From: Clostridium sartagoforme
Lineage (GTDB): Bacteria; Bacillota; Clostridia; Clostridiales; Clostridiaceae
Assembly: GCF_004794105.1 (NCBI RefSeq)
Contig: NZ_SRYR01000003.1
Location: 219,633-283,632, forward strand
DNA length: 64,000 nucleotides
Reading direction: 5' to 3'
Shown: positions 18,221 to 26,803 of the stretch, in pieces
Position numbering within the stretch: the stretch's first letter is position 1
Layout of the letters: each line of letters starts with the position of its first letter
Position numbers and translations under genes: made by a program
Notes under the pieces: model-generated
What the model was told of the DNA's origin: nothing
Databases searched by the model: none
Seen by the model: only the letters and a program-made list of their open reading frames with translations

Positions 18221-19300
18221 TTGAATATTTTATATATAAATAATTCTGTTCATTTAGGAGGAGATACCAAGTGTATATTTAAGCTTTGCAAGGAAATAAA
18301 AAATAAAAATAAGGTCGTAGTGGCAAGCTCTGGGGGAACTTTACTTCAAGATTTTTTAAGCCTTGGAATTAAGCATTATAAAATTAAGGATCCAAGTATT
18401 TTTAATATTTTTTCTATAATACTAAATATATTTAAGATTAAAAAAATAGTAATGGAAGAGAATATTCAATTGATTCATAGTCACCATAGGTTAACAACTT
18501 TTATTTCTAAGATTGTATCCTATTCAACAGGAGTAAAGGTGGTTCATACACAGCATGTATGTATGAATGATAAGTTCTTTTTAACAAGGATTGCCTTAAA
18601 GAATATTGACATTATTTCTGTAAGTGATGCAGCTAAAAAGATATTAATTAAAAATTCTAGGATAGATAGAAATAGGATAACTACAATATACAATAGTGTT
18701 GAGTTAGAAAATGAAAATAAAATTGTTGATAGTATTTTAGTAGATAAAAAGAAAAGATATTTTACTATAGCCCAGGTTGGAAGATTAGTTCAGCATAAGG
18801 GTATATATGATTTTGTAAATATAGCAAAAGAAGTTATAAAAACTAATGAAAATATAAGATTTTTCTTAATTGGTGATGGTGAAGAGCATAGTAGAATAAA
18901 GAGCTATATTAAGAAAAACAACCTTGAAGACTATGTGTACATGCTTGGTAGTAAAGATAATGTAATTGAACATTTGAAATATGTAGATTTAGTATTACTT
19001 TGTTCCTATATTGAAGGACTACCCCTAGCTCCAATAGAAGCATTTTCACAAAGGATTCCTGTAATAGCTTCAAGTATTCCAGGTACTTCAGAAGAAATAG
19101 TCAATGGAATAAATGGATATCTAGTACCAGCAAAGGATATAGAAGTCTTTGCAAAAAGAATAAATGAAGTTTATGAAGATAAGGAATTATATAAATCTTT
19201 AAAAAGAGGAGCTTATAGAACTTTTATAATGAATTTTACATCAGAGAAATATATAAACTCACACCTGAAATTCTACAAAAAAATTTACAAGAGGGATTAA
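18221..19300 (+). CDS. Family 4 glycosyltransferase
   Basis: GT-B enzyme with N-terminal INNSVHLGG, AQVGRLVQHKGI near 183 and the C-terminal CSYIEGLPLAPIEAFSQ, the EX7E region of GT4. It retains anomeric configuration and adds one sugar to the capsule 1 unit. The TTG start follows two bases after the preceding stop, with GAGGGTG upstream. The gene is followed by a palindromic repeat region before wzy. Confidence 0.85.
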   Translation: MNILYINNSVHLGGDTKCIFKLCKEIKNKNKVVVASSGGTLLQDFLSLGIKHYKIKDPSIFNIFSIILNIFKIKKIVMEENIQLIHSHHRLTTFISKIVSYSTGVKVVHTQHVCMNDKFFLTRIALKNIDIISVSDAAKKILIKNSRIDRNRITTIYNSVELENENKIVDSILVDKKKRYFTIAQVGRLVQHKGIYDFVNIAKEVIKTNENIRFFLIGDGEEHSRIKSYIKKNNLEDYVYMLGSKDNVIEHLKYVDLVLLCSYIEGLPLAPIEAFSQRIPVIASSIPGTSEEIVNGINGYLVPAKDIEVFAKRINEVYEDKELYKSLKRGAYRTFIMNFTSEKYINSHLKFYKKIYKRD

Positions 19301-19307
19301 CTGTACA

Positions 19308-19382
19308 GGCTACTGTCATATATTATGCTCGGACTCCGTCGCAAGCTCCAAGTCGTCCCACGCATAATATATGACAGTAGCC
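19308..19382. repeat. Perfect 21-base inverted repeat with conserved loop core
   Basis: Arms 19308-19328 and 19362-19382 are perfect reverse complements. The loop is most of the 37-base core also found at 4141-4177 (minus strand). It starts eight bases after the stop of the GT4 gene. It could act as a terminator-like structure, although no T run follows; a small mobile repeat is the better fit. Confidence 0.85.
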
Positions 19383-19628
19383 AGTAGTAACTTAATCTTA
19401 AGATGTAGGCCAACTGAAGGAGGAAACTCAGGCGTGGCTGAGTTTCAACGTTTATTGTTAATTATTGATTGATAATTGTCTTTGGCTTCAAGGAGTCCCA
19501 CGCATAATATATGACAGCAGCCAGTAGCAAGATAATCTTGAGGATAAAGGCCGACTGAAGGAGGAAACTCAGACGTGGCTGAGTTTCAACATTTATTGTT
19601 AACTGTTAACTGTTAATTGATAATTGTA
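19361..19628. repeat. Tandem copies of an approximately 140-base unit
   Basis: CGCATAATATATGACAG recurs at 19361 and 19501, giving a 140-base period. Both units hold a small hairpin (19424-19445 and 19565-19586) with arms AAACTCAG and CTGAGTTT, and both end in an AT-rich stretch finishing GATAATTG. The second unit lacks the left palindrome arm of the first. The array fills the 19301-19644 gap before wzy and is not coding. Confidence 0.8.
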
Positions 19629-19644
19629 AAGAGGGGTTCTGGCC

Positions 19645-20808
19645 ATGGATGTTTATATCAAAAGTGAGACAAGTGAATTGAGGAATTATAATAAGGAGAA
19701 GTTAATAATTATTTTGTTTTTTGCTATTTTTATAGTAAGTCAGGGGATACGAGGATATTTAAATGATTTTACTAGTAGTAGCATTTTTAATTACCATATA
19801 GTGCCTGTAGCTATAATTTTCTTTATGTTTCTTCAGAGGAAGAATAAGTTTAGTAAAGTTAATTTTTTGATTTTTATTTCTATATTGGCCTTATGTTTTC
19901 TTGGATTTTTGAAGAATAGATATGGATTATCTGACTTATTTAGGACTATTATTGGATTTTTGGCCCCTATGATGATTTTACTTATTGATTATAGGGACAT
20001 TGATATTAAGTATATTTTTCCTAAGATGTATAAGTATTTTAATATTTTTATTTATTTTACTTTTATGATTCAAGTTATTATGTCTATTAAGTTAGGTAGG
20101 ACAGGTGGAATTGTTGGACACCCATTAACTTCTGGATGGTATTATAGTATTTTTATAAGTTTTAATATGATTTATTATAAGTTTTTTAAGGAAAAGGGAG
20201 ATTTTTCAATTTTACTAGATATAGTAATTGCCTTAACTGGGACAGTACTTGCAGCAGGGAGAATATCTTTATTTGCAGTTATATTTTTAGGTGTTATTTA
20301 TACTTTTTCATGTTGTAGAAGAAGAAGTATCCCTTATTTGATCCTTCCAATTATGTTAGGAATATTTTTATCTACAGATATGGTAAATAAATTTATATGG
20401 GATAAATTTAAGGAAACAGCAGCTTGGGGAGATATTACTAATGGAAGAATGCTTGGAATTAGAGATATGCTATTCTTTGATTTATTTCCAAAGTTCTTAC
20501 TAGGAAGAGGGTTAGGATATTCAAATTATGTAAGCCAATATTTATTTGGTGTAGTTAATTTTGAAAATCCAATTATAATGTTTGCCTTTGATCATGGAAT
20601 CTTAACTACAATATTAGTGATTTTCTTATTATTAATAATTCCACTTTGTATCTTTATTAATAGAAGGAATTATCTTTTAGCTATTAATTTTATTTGTCTT
20701 TTTATAATTCCATTTAGTTATAATGGATTAGCAGAGACAGTGGGAATTTTAATAGTTTTGACTTTTTTGATTTATATTTTTTTAGCTTTAAATTTTAGTG
20801 AAGCATAA
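19645..20808 (+). CDS. wzy: Wzy-type polysaccharide polymerase
   Basis: A 387-residue, very hydrophobic protein with about ten predicted membrane helices and the loop sequence LLGRGLGYSN typical of O-antigen ligase/polymerase (Wzy_C-like) proteins. It would join capsule 1 repeat units on the outer face of the membrane. The ATG at 19645 follows GAGGGG. It lies beyond a repeat array from the rest of cluster 1, so it may be transcribed by read-through. Wzy proteins have low similarity, so the call rests on topology and context. Confidence 0.75.
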   Translation: MDVYIKSETSELRNYNKEKLIIILFFAIFIVSQGIRGYLNDFTSSSIFNYHIVPVAIIFFMFLQRKNKFSKVNFLIFISILALCFLGFLKNRYGLSDLFRTIIGFLAPMMILLIDYRDIDIKYIFPKMYKYFNIFIYFTFMIQVIMSIKLGRTGGIVGHPLTSGWYYSIFISFNMIYYKFFKEKGDFSILLDIVIALTGTVLAAGRISLFAVIFLGVIYTFSCCRRRSIPYLILPIMLGIFLSTDMVNKFIWDKFKETAAWGDITNGRMLGIRDMLFFDLFPKFLLGRGLGYSNYVSQYLFGVVNFENPIIMFAFDHGILTTILVIFLLLIIPLCIFINRRNYLLAINFICLFIIPFSYNGLAETVGILIVLTFLIYIFLALNFSEA

Positions 20809-20949
20809 TAGATAATAGATTTTGGATTTATCAATTTTTTGATTTTATGTTGTATTTGAACTAAGAATAATAAATATAATCACAACTGATATGTGCTTTT
20901 TTAGATATGCTATTTTAATTATTACAAATTATACTATATTTACAAAATA

Positions 20950-20958
20950 TGATATAAT
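20950..20958 (+). promoter_or_regulatory. Extended -10 promoter element for the LRR surface protein gene
   Basis: TGATATAAT fits the extended -10 consensus TGnTATAAT and lies about 40 bases before the ATG at 20999. No clear -35 is present, which is usual for extended -10 promoters. Confidence 0.5.
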
Positions 20959-20998
20959 TAGTATGTAATTACAAATAAAAATGAAGGAAGTGTTTTTT

Positions 20999-22363
20999 AT
21001 GAACATGTACAAAAAGTATGCCTTAATATTAAGTGTACTAATGATTAGCCAGGTATCATCACCTGCTGTAAATGTTTTAGCTGATGAAAATAACACTAGT
21101 CAATCTTACCAAAATGAAACTTCTAATGAAAAAACTTCAGAGTCTATTGAAGTATTACAAAAGCAAAATGAAATAGTTAATATACCAGATGCTAATTTAA
21201 AAAAGGTACTAAATAAAGTATTAAATCAGTCTGAAAATGATGATATTACTTTAGAGCAACTTGAAAATATAACTGAAATAAATGCAGTAAATAGTGGAAT
21301 AAGTAGTATTGAAGGATTACAATATTGCAAAAACTTAAAATATCTTGAACTTATGCATAATCGAATTAGGGATTTTAAGCCTATAGAAAACTTAAGTAAT
21401 TTAGAAGGATTAGATGTAGCAGGAAATAGAATAAGTGATCTTAAAGTTTTTAAGAATCTAAAGAATTTAAAGTTTTTAGATGTATCAAGAAATAGCATAA
21501 CTAAGATAGAGGGATTAGAAGAATTAAGTAACCTAGAACAATTATTTTTAGATAATAATCAGATTGCTATAATAGAAGGGTTAGAAACATTAACTAACTT
21601 AAATAGACTGATTTTATCAAATAATGGTATATACTTTATAGAAGGATTAGAAAAATTATCTAATTTAGAGTATTTATATTTAAGGGATAATGAAATAAAT
21701 CATATTGAAAATATAAGTCACTTATCTAAATTACGTTTATTAGATTTATCAAATAATCACGTTGCTGAAGTACAAGGATTAGAAGAGTTAACTAATTTAG
21801 AATACTTATATTTAACAAAAAATAGGATTGATAAAATAGAAGGATTAGAAGGGTTAACAAAATTAGGTGATTTTGATATAAGCGATCAAGAGATTTATTT
21901 ATTTTCATTAGAAGCAAAGGATTCTTCTCTTGAGATAGACAATGTATTAGTAAGTCTTAATGGAGAAGTTATAAAACCTAGTGAAATTAGCGGTGGCGGT
22001 AATTATAATTCAGAAACAAATAAGATTAAGTGGGATAATATATTAAAAAATGGATTTGAGAATTATTCATTTGTAAAGGATATAGAAATAGGAAATGCTA
22101 ATGGAATTTTTTCAGGAATAGTATTACAACCAATTACCTATACAAATTTTAACGAAGGAAATACTGATACAGATAATAATAAAGAAAATGATGTTGATAA
22201 AGAAGATGGAAATGATATATTAGAAAGTGAAAATGATGCATTAGATAGTAAAGATAGCAATACAACAACTACTCTTCCAGCAACAGGACAAGAGAGTTCG
22301 TTACCATTATTATCTTTAGCATTACTTTCAGGTGGAGCAGTCTTAGTTAGAAAGAAAAGATAA
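20999..22363 (+). CDS. LPxTG-anchored leucine-rich-repeat surface protein, internalin-like
   Basis: Signal peptide (about residues 1-28), then a short Asn/Glu/Lys-rich segment and about eight 22-residue leucine-rich repeats (roughly residues 85-270) with internalin-type phase such as NLEYLYLRDNEINHIENIS. After the repeats comes a region like an internalin post-repeat domain, then an acidic Asp/Asn linker. It ends in a sortase signal: LPATG, a hydrophobic stretch and RKKR. Sortase would attach it to the wall. The ATG at 20999 has AAGGAAG upstream; an in-frame ATG at 20981 covers that site. LRR proteins of this kind bind host or bacterial ligands, but no ligand is predictable. Confidence 0.85.
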   Translation: MNMYKKYALILSVLMISQVSSPAVNVLADENNTSQSYQNETSNEKTSESIEVLQKQNEIVNIPDANLKKVLNKVLNQSENDDITLEQLENITEINAVNSGISSIEGLQYCKNLKYLELMHNRIRDFKPIENLSNLEGLDVAGNRISDLKVFKNLKNLKFLDVSRNSITKIEGLEELSNLEQLFLDNNQIAIIEGLETLTNLNRLILSNNGIYFIEGLEKLSNLEYLYLRDNEINHIENISHLSKLRLLDLSNNHVAEVQGLEELTNLEYLYLTKNRIDKIEGLEGLTKLGDFDISDQEIYLFSLEAKDSSLEIDNVLVSLNGEVIKPSEISGGGNYNSETNKIKWDNILKNGFENYSFVKDIEIGNANGIFSGIVLQPITYTNFNEGNTDTDNNKENDVDKEDGNDILESENDALDSKDSNTTTTLPATGQESSLPLLSLALLSGGAVLVRKKR

Positions 22364-22378
22364 TAGATAAAAAAATCT

Positions 22379-22420
22379 ATAAGTTGCTATAATATAAGAA
22401 GTTATAGCAACTTATTTTTA
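22379..22420 (+). terminator. Rho-independent terminator after LRR gene
   Basis: ATAAGTTGCTATAA pairs with TTATAGCAACTTAT around a short loop and is followed by TTTTTA. It separates the surface protein gene from the yhf operon. Confidence 0.85.
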
Positions 22421-22446
22421 TTAAAATTTAAATTTTCTAAAAACTA

Positions 22447-22475
22447 TTGCAAATGTATTCATAAGATGTTATTAT
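22447..22475 (+). promoter_or_regulatory. Sigma-A-type promoter of the yhf operon
   Basis: TTGCAA (22447-22452), a 17-base spacer and TATTAT (22470-22475) lie 40 bases before the GTG of the yhfZ-like regulator. Transcription would start near 22482. Confidence 0.6.
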
Positions 22476-22480
22476 GATTA

Positions 22481-22494
22481 TACAAAATATTGTA
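22481..22494. promoter_or_regulatory. Candidate operator overlapping the yhf transcription start
   Basis: TACAA-AATA-TTGTA is an inverted repeat placed on the predicted transcription start. A GntR-like regulator is encoded immediately downstream, so autorepression through this site is a simple hypothesis. Confidence 0.4.
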
Positions 22495-22514
22495 CATTGA
22501 AGCGAGGTGATAGA

Positions 22515-23441
22515 GTGGATGTTCAAAGTAAGCTGATGCAGAAGCTTGGAATAACTATTAATTCATTAGCGATAGAGTTTTTACAATTAAATGAAGGTGA
22601 TAGAATAAAAACAGTTGCAGAGCTTGCAGAAACTTATGAAACAGCTAGGGGAACTATCCAGTCTGCCATAAAGTTTTTAAAAGATCAAAATGCATTAACT
22701 TTAGAGTCAAGAGGACATTTAGGAACCTTTATTAAAGAAATAAACTATATAAGACTTTTAGAGTTAACTGGAATTAAATCTTTAGTAGGCGTTATGCCAC
22801 TTCCATATTCTAAGAGATATGAAGGGTTAGCTACTGGAATATGTAAATGCTTAAATGATAGTGGAGTTAATACTAATCTTGCTTTTATGAGAGGATCTAA
22901 TCACAGATTAAAGGCATTAGAAGATGGCAGATATGATTTTGCAGTAACTTCAAGATTAACAGCTGACTTCTATTTAGAACAAAATAAAGATATTCAAATA
23001 ATTAAAACCTTTGGAGATTTTAGTTATGTTAATGAGCATATTATGGTAGTTTCTAAGAAGTTCGATGGTATGTTTAAAAAAGGGACAAGAGTTGGAATAG
23101 ATACATCATCTATAGATCAATTTATGTTGACAAAAACTTATTTTGAAGATTTAGAAGTTGAGTATGTTAATTTAAATTATAGTCAGTTTATAACAGCTCT
23201 TAAGGAAAATGAAATAGATGCTGCAATATGGAACTTAGATGATTTACAAGATAGACAAGATGATATTAAATTTATGCCATTAAACAGGGAAGAAAAGAAT
23301 ATAAAGGATACTGAAGCAGTAATAATAGCTAATAAAAGGAACTCTATAGTACCAGCACTTTTCTCTAGAGTTTTAGATATAGAAGATGTGAAGGAGTATC
23401 AAAGATTAGTTATGGAGAAAAAGATAATGCCTCAATACTAG
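22515..23441 (+). CDS. yhfZ: YhfZ-like GntR/solute-binding-fold transcription regulator
   Basis: Residues 1-80 form a winged-helix region (VAELAETYETARGTIQSAIKFL). The remainder resembles a periplasmic-binding-protein-like effector domain, as in YhfZ of enterobacteria. GTG at 22515 is chosen over the upstream TTG at 22497 because GAGGTGAT lies six bases before it. First gene of an operon that retains the whole enterobacterial yhf gene set. It probably senses the unknown substrate and controls the promoter at 22447. Confidence 0.8.
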   Translation: MDVQSKLMQKLGITINSLAIEFLQLNEGDRIKTVAELAETYETARGTIQSAIKFLKDQNALTLESRGHLGTFIKEINYIRLLELTGIKSLVGVMPLPYSKRYEGLATGICKCLNDSGVNTNLAFMRGSNHRLKALEDGRYDFAVTSRLTADFYLEQNKDIQIIKTFGDFSYVNEHIMVVSKKFDGMFKKGTRVGIDTSSIDQFMLTKTYFEDLEVEYVNLNYSQFITALKENEIDAAIWNLDDLQDRQDDIKFMPLNREEKNIKDTEAVIIANKRNSIVPALFSRVLDIEDVKEYQRLVMEKKIMPQY

Positions 23442-23490
23442 GGGTATTTATTCAATGAAAGTACAAAAAAGTGTATATTGGAGGATAGGG

Positions 23491-23844
23491 ATGGAACTAG
23501 CAATAAGATTAAATATATTAAGGGATTCAGCATTATTATCAGAAGAAAATTATAATAAGATATTAGAAGTAATTAAATATTTTGATGAAGTTAAAAATAT
23601 TAAACTTATGGAAGAAAATGCTTCAATGTTTATAACTCATTTATCTTCAGCTTTAGAGAGAATAGATAAAAATGAAACTGTTAATGACTTAGATCAAGTA
23701 GTTCTTGAATCTTTAAAACTTGAAGATAGCTACAATGATGCTGTAAGTATTGTAAAGGATTTAAAGGGTGTTTTAGGCGAAATACCAGATGAAGAAGTGA
23801 ATTATATAATAATGCATATTTGCACATTGTTAAGTCAATCATAA
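23491..23844 (+). CDS. yhfY: YhfY-like PRD-domain protein
   Basis: About 117 residues forming a single PTS-regulation-like domain, matching the size of enterobacterial YhfY (about 120 residues). PRD modules are normally phosphorylated on His by PTS proteins; this one has few His (HLSS near 53 and a C-terminal IMHIC). The ATG at 23491 is chosen because GGAGG lies six bases upstream; an ATG at 23455 would add twelve residues but has only a weak site. It sits between the regulator YhfZ and YhfU, so a regulatory role is likely. Confidence 0.75.
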   Translation: MELAIRLNILRDSALLSEENYNKILEVIKYFDEVKNIKLMEENASMFITHLSSALERIDKNETVNDLDQVVLESLKLEDSYNDAVSIVKDLKGVLGEIPDEEVNYIIMHICTLLSQS

Positions 23845-23974
23845 AATTTAAAGTAGCGTGTATAGAAATTATAAGTATAAATACTAAAAAAATATAATAA
23901 TTTTAAAATAAACTATATAAGTTAATAATTAAAGATTTTAAATATAAAATAATTTATAAATGGAGGAAAGAAAA

Positions 23975-24331
23975 ATGAAGAGAATAGTTATTGGTGGACA
24001 AATTGATAAGCAAAGAGTGGCTGACATTACAGCTAAAATTGCAGGAGACAAGGTTTCAATTGAAATAAAAAGCGATATTGAAGCAGCAATGGCAATTAAA
24101 ACTGGAGCAGCAGATTTCTATTTAGGAGCATGTAATACTGGTGGTGGTGGAGCTTTAGCTATGGCAATTGCTTTACTTGGTATGGGAGAGTGTGCAACTG
24201 TTTCAATGCCAGGAAATATTAAAAGTGAAGCAGAAATAAAGGCTGAAGTTGAAGCAGGAAAAAGAGCTTATGGATTTACAGCACAACATGCTGAAGAAGT
24301 TATACCAGTTATTCTTAAATATATTCTTTAA
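23975..24331 (+). CDS. yhfU: YhfU-like DUF2620 protein
   Basis: A 118-residue soluble protein with a Gly-rich centre (ACNTGGGGALAMAIALLG) and alternating beta/alpha pattern. Size and sequence fit the DUF2620/YhfU family, which always accompanies the YhfT transporter; its exact role is unknown. The resemblance in layout to small cytosolic transporter subunits is only suggestive. The ATG at 23975 follows GGAGGAAAG; the in-frame ATG at 23960 would include that site. About 130 AT-rich bases separate it from both neighbours. Confidence 0.8.
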   Translation: MKRIVIGGQIDKQRVADITAKIAGDKVSIEIKSDIEAAMAIKTGAADFYLGACNTGGGGALAMAIALLGMGECATVSMPGNIKSEAEIKAEVEAGKRAYGFTAQHAEEVIPVILKYIL

Positions 24332-24461
24332 TATAAATTTTAAATTGCATAAGAGTAGATAGCTGTAGTTAATTTGTTAAAAGAGATTTAAATAAGCAAT
24401 TAATAGGGTTAGTTATTTTATTAATTTAAATATTATTTATAAAATTTAGGAGGAATCATTT

Positions 24462-25748
24462 ATGCAATATGTAGTAATAGCGCTTTTAGGTGCACTAGCA
24501 GCAATTTTATCTAATACAGGTGTTGCTGTATTCAATGATGGTTTTAGAGCAATAGTTCCAGAGTACTTAGAAGGAAGAATGGACAAAAAGGCTTTAGCAG
24601 CAACTTCTTTTGCAATTAGCTTTGGATTAGTTATTGGTTTTGGTATTCCGGTTTCAATAGCTGCATCAATTATTTTAATTCATAGTATCTTATTAGGTAC
24701 TGATATCATTGGATCTTTCTGTCCAAGTGGTAAAAAAGGAATGGTTATTTCAGGAGTAGCAGGAGCTGCTTATGGTATTGGTATAGTTTATGGATTACAA
24801 TTCGTAGTTGATTTATTTGCAAAGTTACCAGTTAACTTCTTAGAACCATTAAAGCAAGTTGGTACTCCAATTACAGTTGCTTTTGCAGTATTCCCAGCTT
24901 TAGTTGTTGCATATCAATTTGGAACAAAGAAAGGTTTTTTAACTGGATTAGTAGCATTATTAGTTAGACAAATTACTGTTATTTATGGAACATTCTCTAT
25001 AAATGGTATGAATATAAAATTAGATGCTGAAGGTATGGCTTTACTTGCAGGTATGATAATCATGATTATATTTGCTGTTCAAGAAAAACCAGATCCAAAT
25101 GCACCAAAGGTTGATTTAGCTGCAATATTTGCAGAAAGAGTAAAGAAGATTAAAAAGAACTTACCTATATTAGCATTAATGGGTGGATTAATTTCTGCTG
25201 CAACAAGCTTAAGCTTAGTAGCTGGTGATCCAATAAGTTTAAATCTTTTAGCAGAAGGTAAAAATACTGAAGCTGCTATGACTGCATTAGCAAGAGGAAT
25301 AGGCTTTATCCCACTAGTAGCTACAACTGCAATTTCTACTGGAGTATATGCACCAGCTGGTATGACATTTGTATTCGTTGCTGGATTCTTAATTGGAAAC
25401 CCAATATTAGCATTCGTTGCAGGTGCTGCAATTATGGCATTAGAAGTTTACTTCCTAGATGGATTAGCTAAGCTTATGGACAAGTTCCCAGGAGTTAGAA
25501 AGTGCGGAGATAACATAAGAACTGCAATGAGTAAAGTGCTAGAAGTTGCATTATTAATAGGTGGTATGATGGCTGCTCAAGCTATGGCACCAGGACTTGG
25601 ATTATTCGCAGTAATCGGACTTTATGTATTAAACAAAACTTCAAAGAAACCAATAGTAGATATGGCAGTAGGTCCAGTTGGAGCAATTGGAGTAGGAATT
25701 TTAATTAACATATTATACTTAGTTGGACTATACGTACTTCCAGTCTAA
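24462..25748 (+). CDS. yhfT: YhfT-like multi-pass transporter
   Basis: A 428-residue membrane protein with about 11-12 hydrophobic segments. Length and N-terminus match the YhfT family (about 434 residues in E. coli). Small-residue-rich helices (Ala, Gly) suggest tight packing. It probably imports the substrate of the yhf pathway with YhfU; substrate unknown. AGGAGGA precedes the ATG. A palindromic repeat has inserted between it and the next gene of the operon. Confidence 0.8.
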   Translation: MQYVVIALLGALAAILSNTGVAVFNDGFRAIVPEYLEGRMDKKALAATSFAISFGLVIGFGIPVSIAASIILIHSILLGTDIIGSFCPSGKKGMVISGVAGAAYGIGIVYGLQFVVDLFAKLPVNFLEPLKQVGTPITVAFAVFPALVVAYQFGTKKGFLTGLVALLVRQITVIYGTFSINGMNIKLDAEGMALLAGMIIMIIFAVQEKPDPNAPKVDLAAIFAERVKKIKKNLPILALMGGLISAATSLSLVAGDPISLNLLAEGKNTEAAMTALARGIGFIPLVATTAISTGVYAPAGMTFVFVAGFLIGNPILAFVAGAAIMALEVYFLDGLAKLMDKFPGVRKCGDNIRTAMSKVLEVALLIGGMMAAQAMAPGLGLFAVIGLYVLNKTSKKPIVDMAVGPVGAIGVGILINILYLVGLYVLPV

Positions 25749-25785
25749 AATACATTTTTCTGTACATTCATTTATCTAAATAGAT

Positions 25786-25867
25786 GGTGCTGTCGTACAA
25801 TGAAAAATTAAGAATGAATAATGAAAAATCAATAATTCTTAATTTGGGCTGTTTGTGCGACAGCACC
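25786..25867. repeat. Nested palindrome between yhfT and php
   Basis: Outer perfect arms GGTGCTGTCG (25786-25795) and CGACAGCACC (25858-25867) enclose inner arms AATTAAGAAT (25806-25815) and ATTCTTAATT (25835-25844). A right half of the same element (TTGTGCGACAGCAC) lies near 36113-36126, next to the first lcp gene. It is non-coding and looks like a small repeat element inserted into an operon. Confidence 0.75.
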
Positions 25868-25917
25868 GTCCTTTAGGAAAATAATAATAAAATATGGCAA
25901 TAAGGAGGGATGTTTAT

Positions 25918-26793
25918 ATGGAAAGAGAGATAATTTATGCCCACGAGCATGTAACTATAGATTTATCTGGAGTAAAAAAAGATGCAGATTGTTTCTTAAA
26001 CAATAAGAATCAAACTATTGAAGAGTTTAAAGCTTTAAGAAGTAAGGGAGTTTCTACTATTATAGATGTTACTAATAGAGGAATGGGTAGAAGCACGGAA
26101 TATGTTAGGGAAGTTATTAAAGAAACAGGTATAAATATTCTTCAAGCAACAGGATATTATAAAGAGCCATTTTTACCTGAAGAAGTATATAAATTAGATA
26201 CTAAGGAAATGGCTAAAATCTTAACAGATGAAATTGTTATTGGAATAGATGGGACTAATACAAAGGCTGAAGTTATAGGAGAAATAGGAACTAGCTTAAA
26301 TAAAGTTGAAGAAATGGAGCTTAAGGTTTTTGAAGCGTCTTCAAGGGCTCATATAGAAACTGGAAAACCAATAATTACTCATACTACTTTAGGAAAGCTT
26401 GGACTTGAACAAATTGAAATATTTAAAAAGTTTAATGTAAATTTATCTAAGGTAACTCTTAGCCATATAGATTTAAGTGGAGACTTAGATTATATGATTA
26501 GATTACTTGATACAGGAGTTAATATTGCCTTTGATACAATAGGGAAAAATAATTATCAACCAGATGAAGATAGAGCAAAATGGTTAAAAGAATTATGTGA
26601 TAGAGGATATAGCAATCAAATAGTTATGTCTATGGATATTACTAGAAAATCACATTTTAAAGAGAATGGTGGACTTGGCTATAGTTATTTAATAGATAAC
26701 TTTTTACCAAGATTATATGAAAAAGAAATTTCTAACAAGCATATAGAAAACATGCTAGTTAATAATATAAAAAATATTTATAACCTGAAGTAG
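25918..26793 (+). CDS. php: Phosphotriesterase homology protein (amidohydrolase superfamily)
   Basis: A 291-residue metal-dependent hydrolase of the PHP/phosphotriesterase family. Metal ligands appear as H9-x-H11, E122 (in GEIGTS, where phosphotriesterase has a carboxylated Lys and PHP has Glu), H155, H183 and D240. Physiological substrates of PHP are not established; lactonase- or esterase-type chemistry is typical of the wider family. The ATG at 25918 is preferred to 25894 because AAGGAGGGA lies directly upstream. It overlaps no neighbour and is followed after ten bases by yhfS. Confidence 0.85.
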   Translation: MEREIIYAHEHVTIDLSGVKKDADCFLNNKNQTIEEFKALRSKGVSTIIDVTNRGMGRSTEYVREVIKETGINILQATGYYKEPFLPEEVYKLDTKEMAKILTDEIVIGIDGTNTKAEVIGEIGTSLNKVEEMELKVFEASSRAHIETGKPIITHTTLGKLGLEQIEIFKKFNVNLSKVTLSHIDLSGDLDYMIRLLDTGVNIAFDTIGKNNYQPDEDRAKWLKELCDRGYSNQIVMSMDITRKSHFKENGGLGYSYLIDNFLPRLYEKEISNKHIENMLVNNIKNIYNLK

Positions 26794-26803
26794 GAGGAAA
26801 GTT

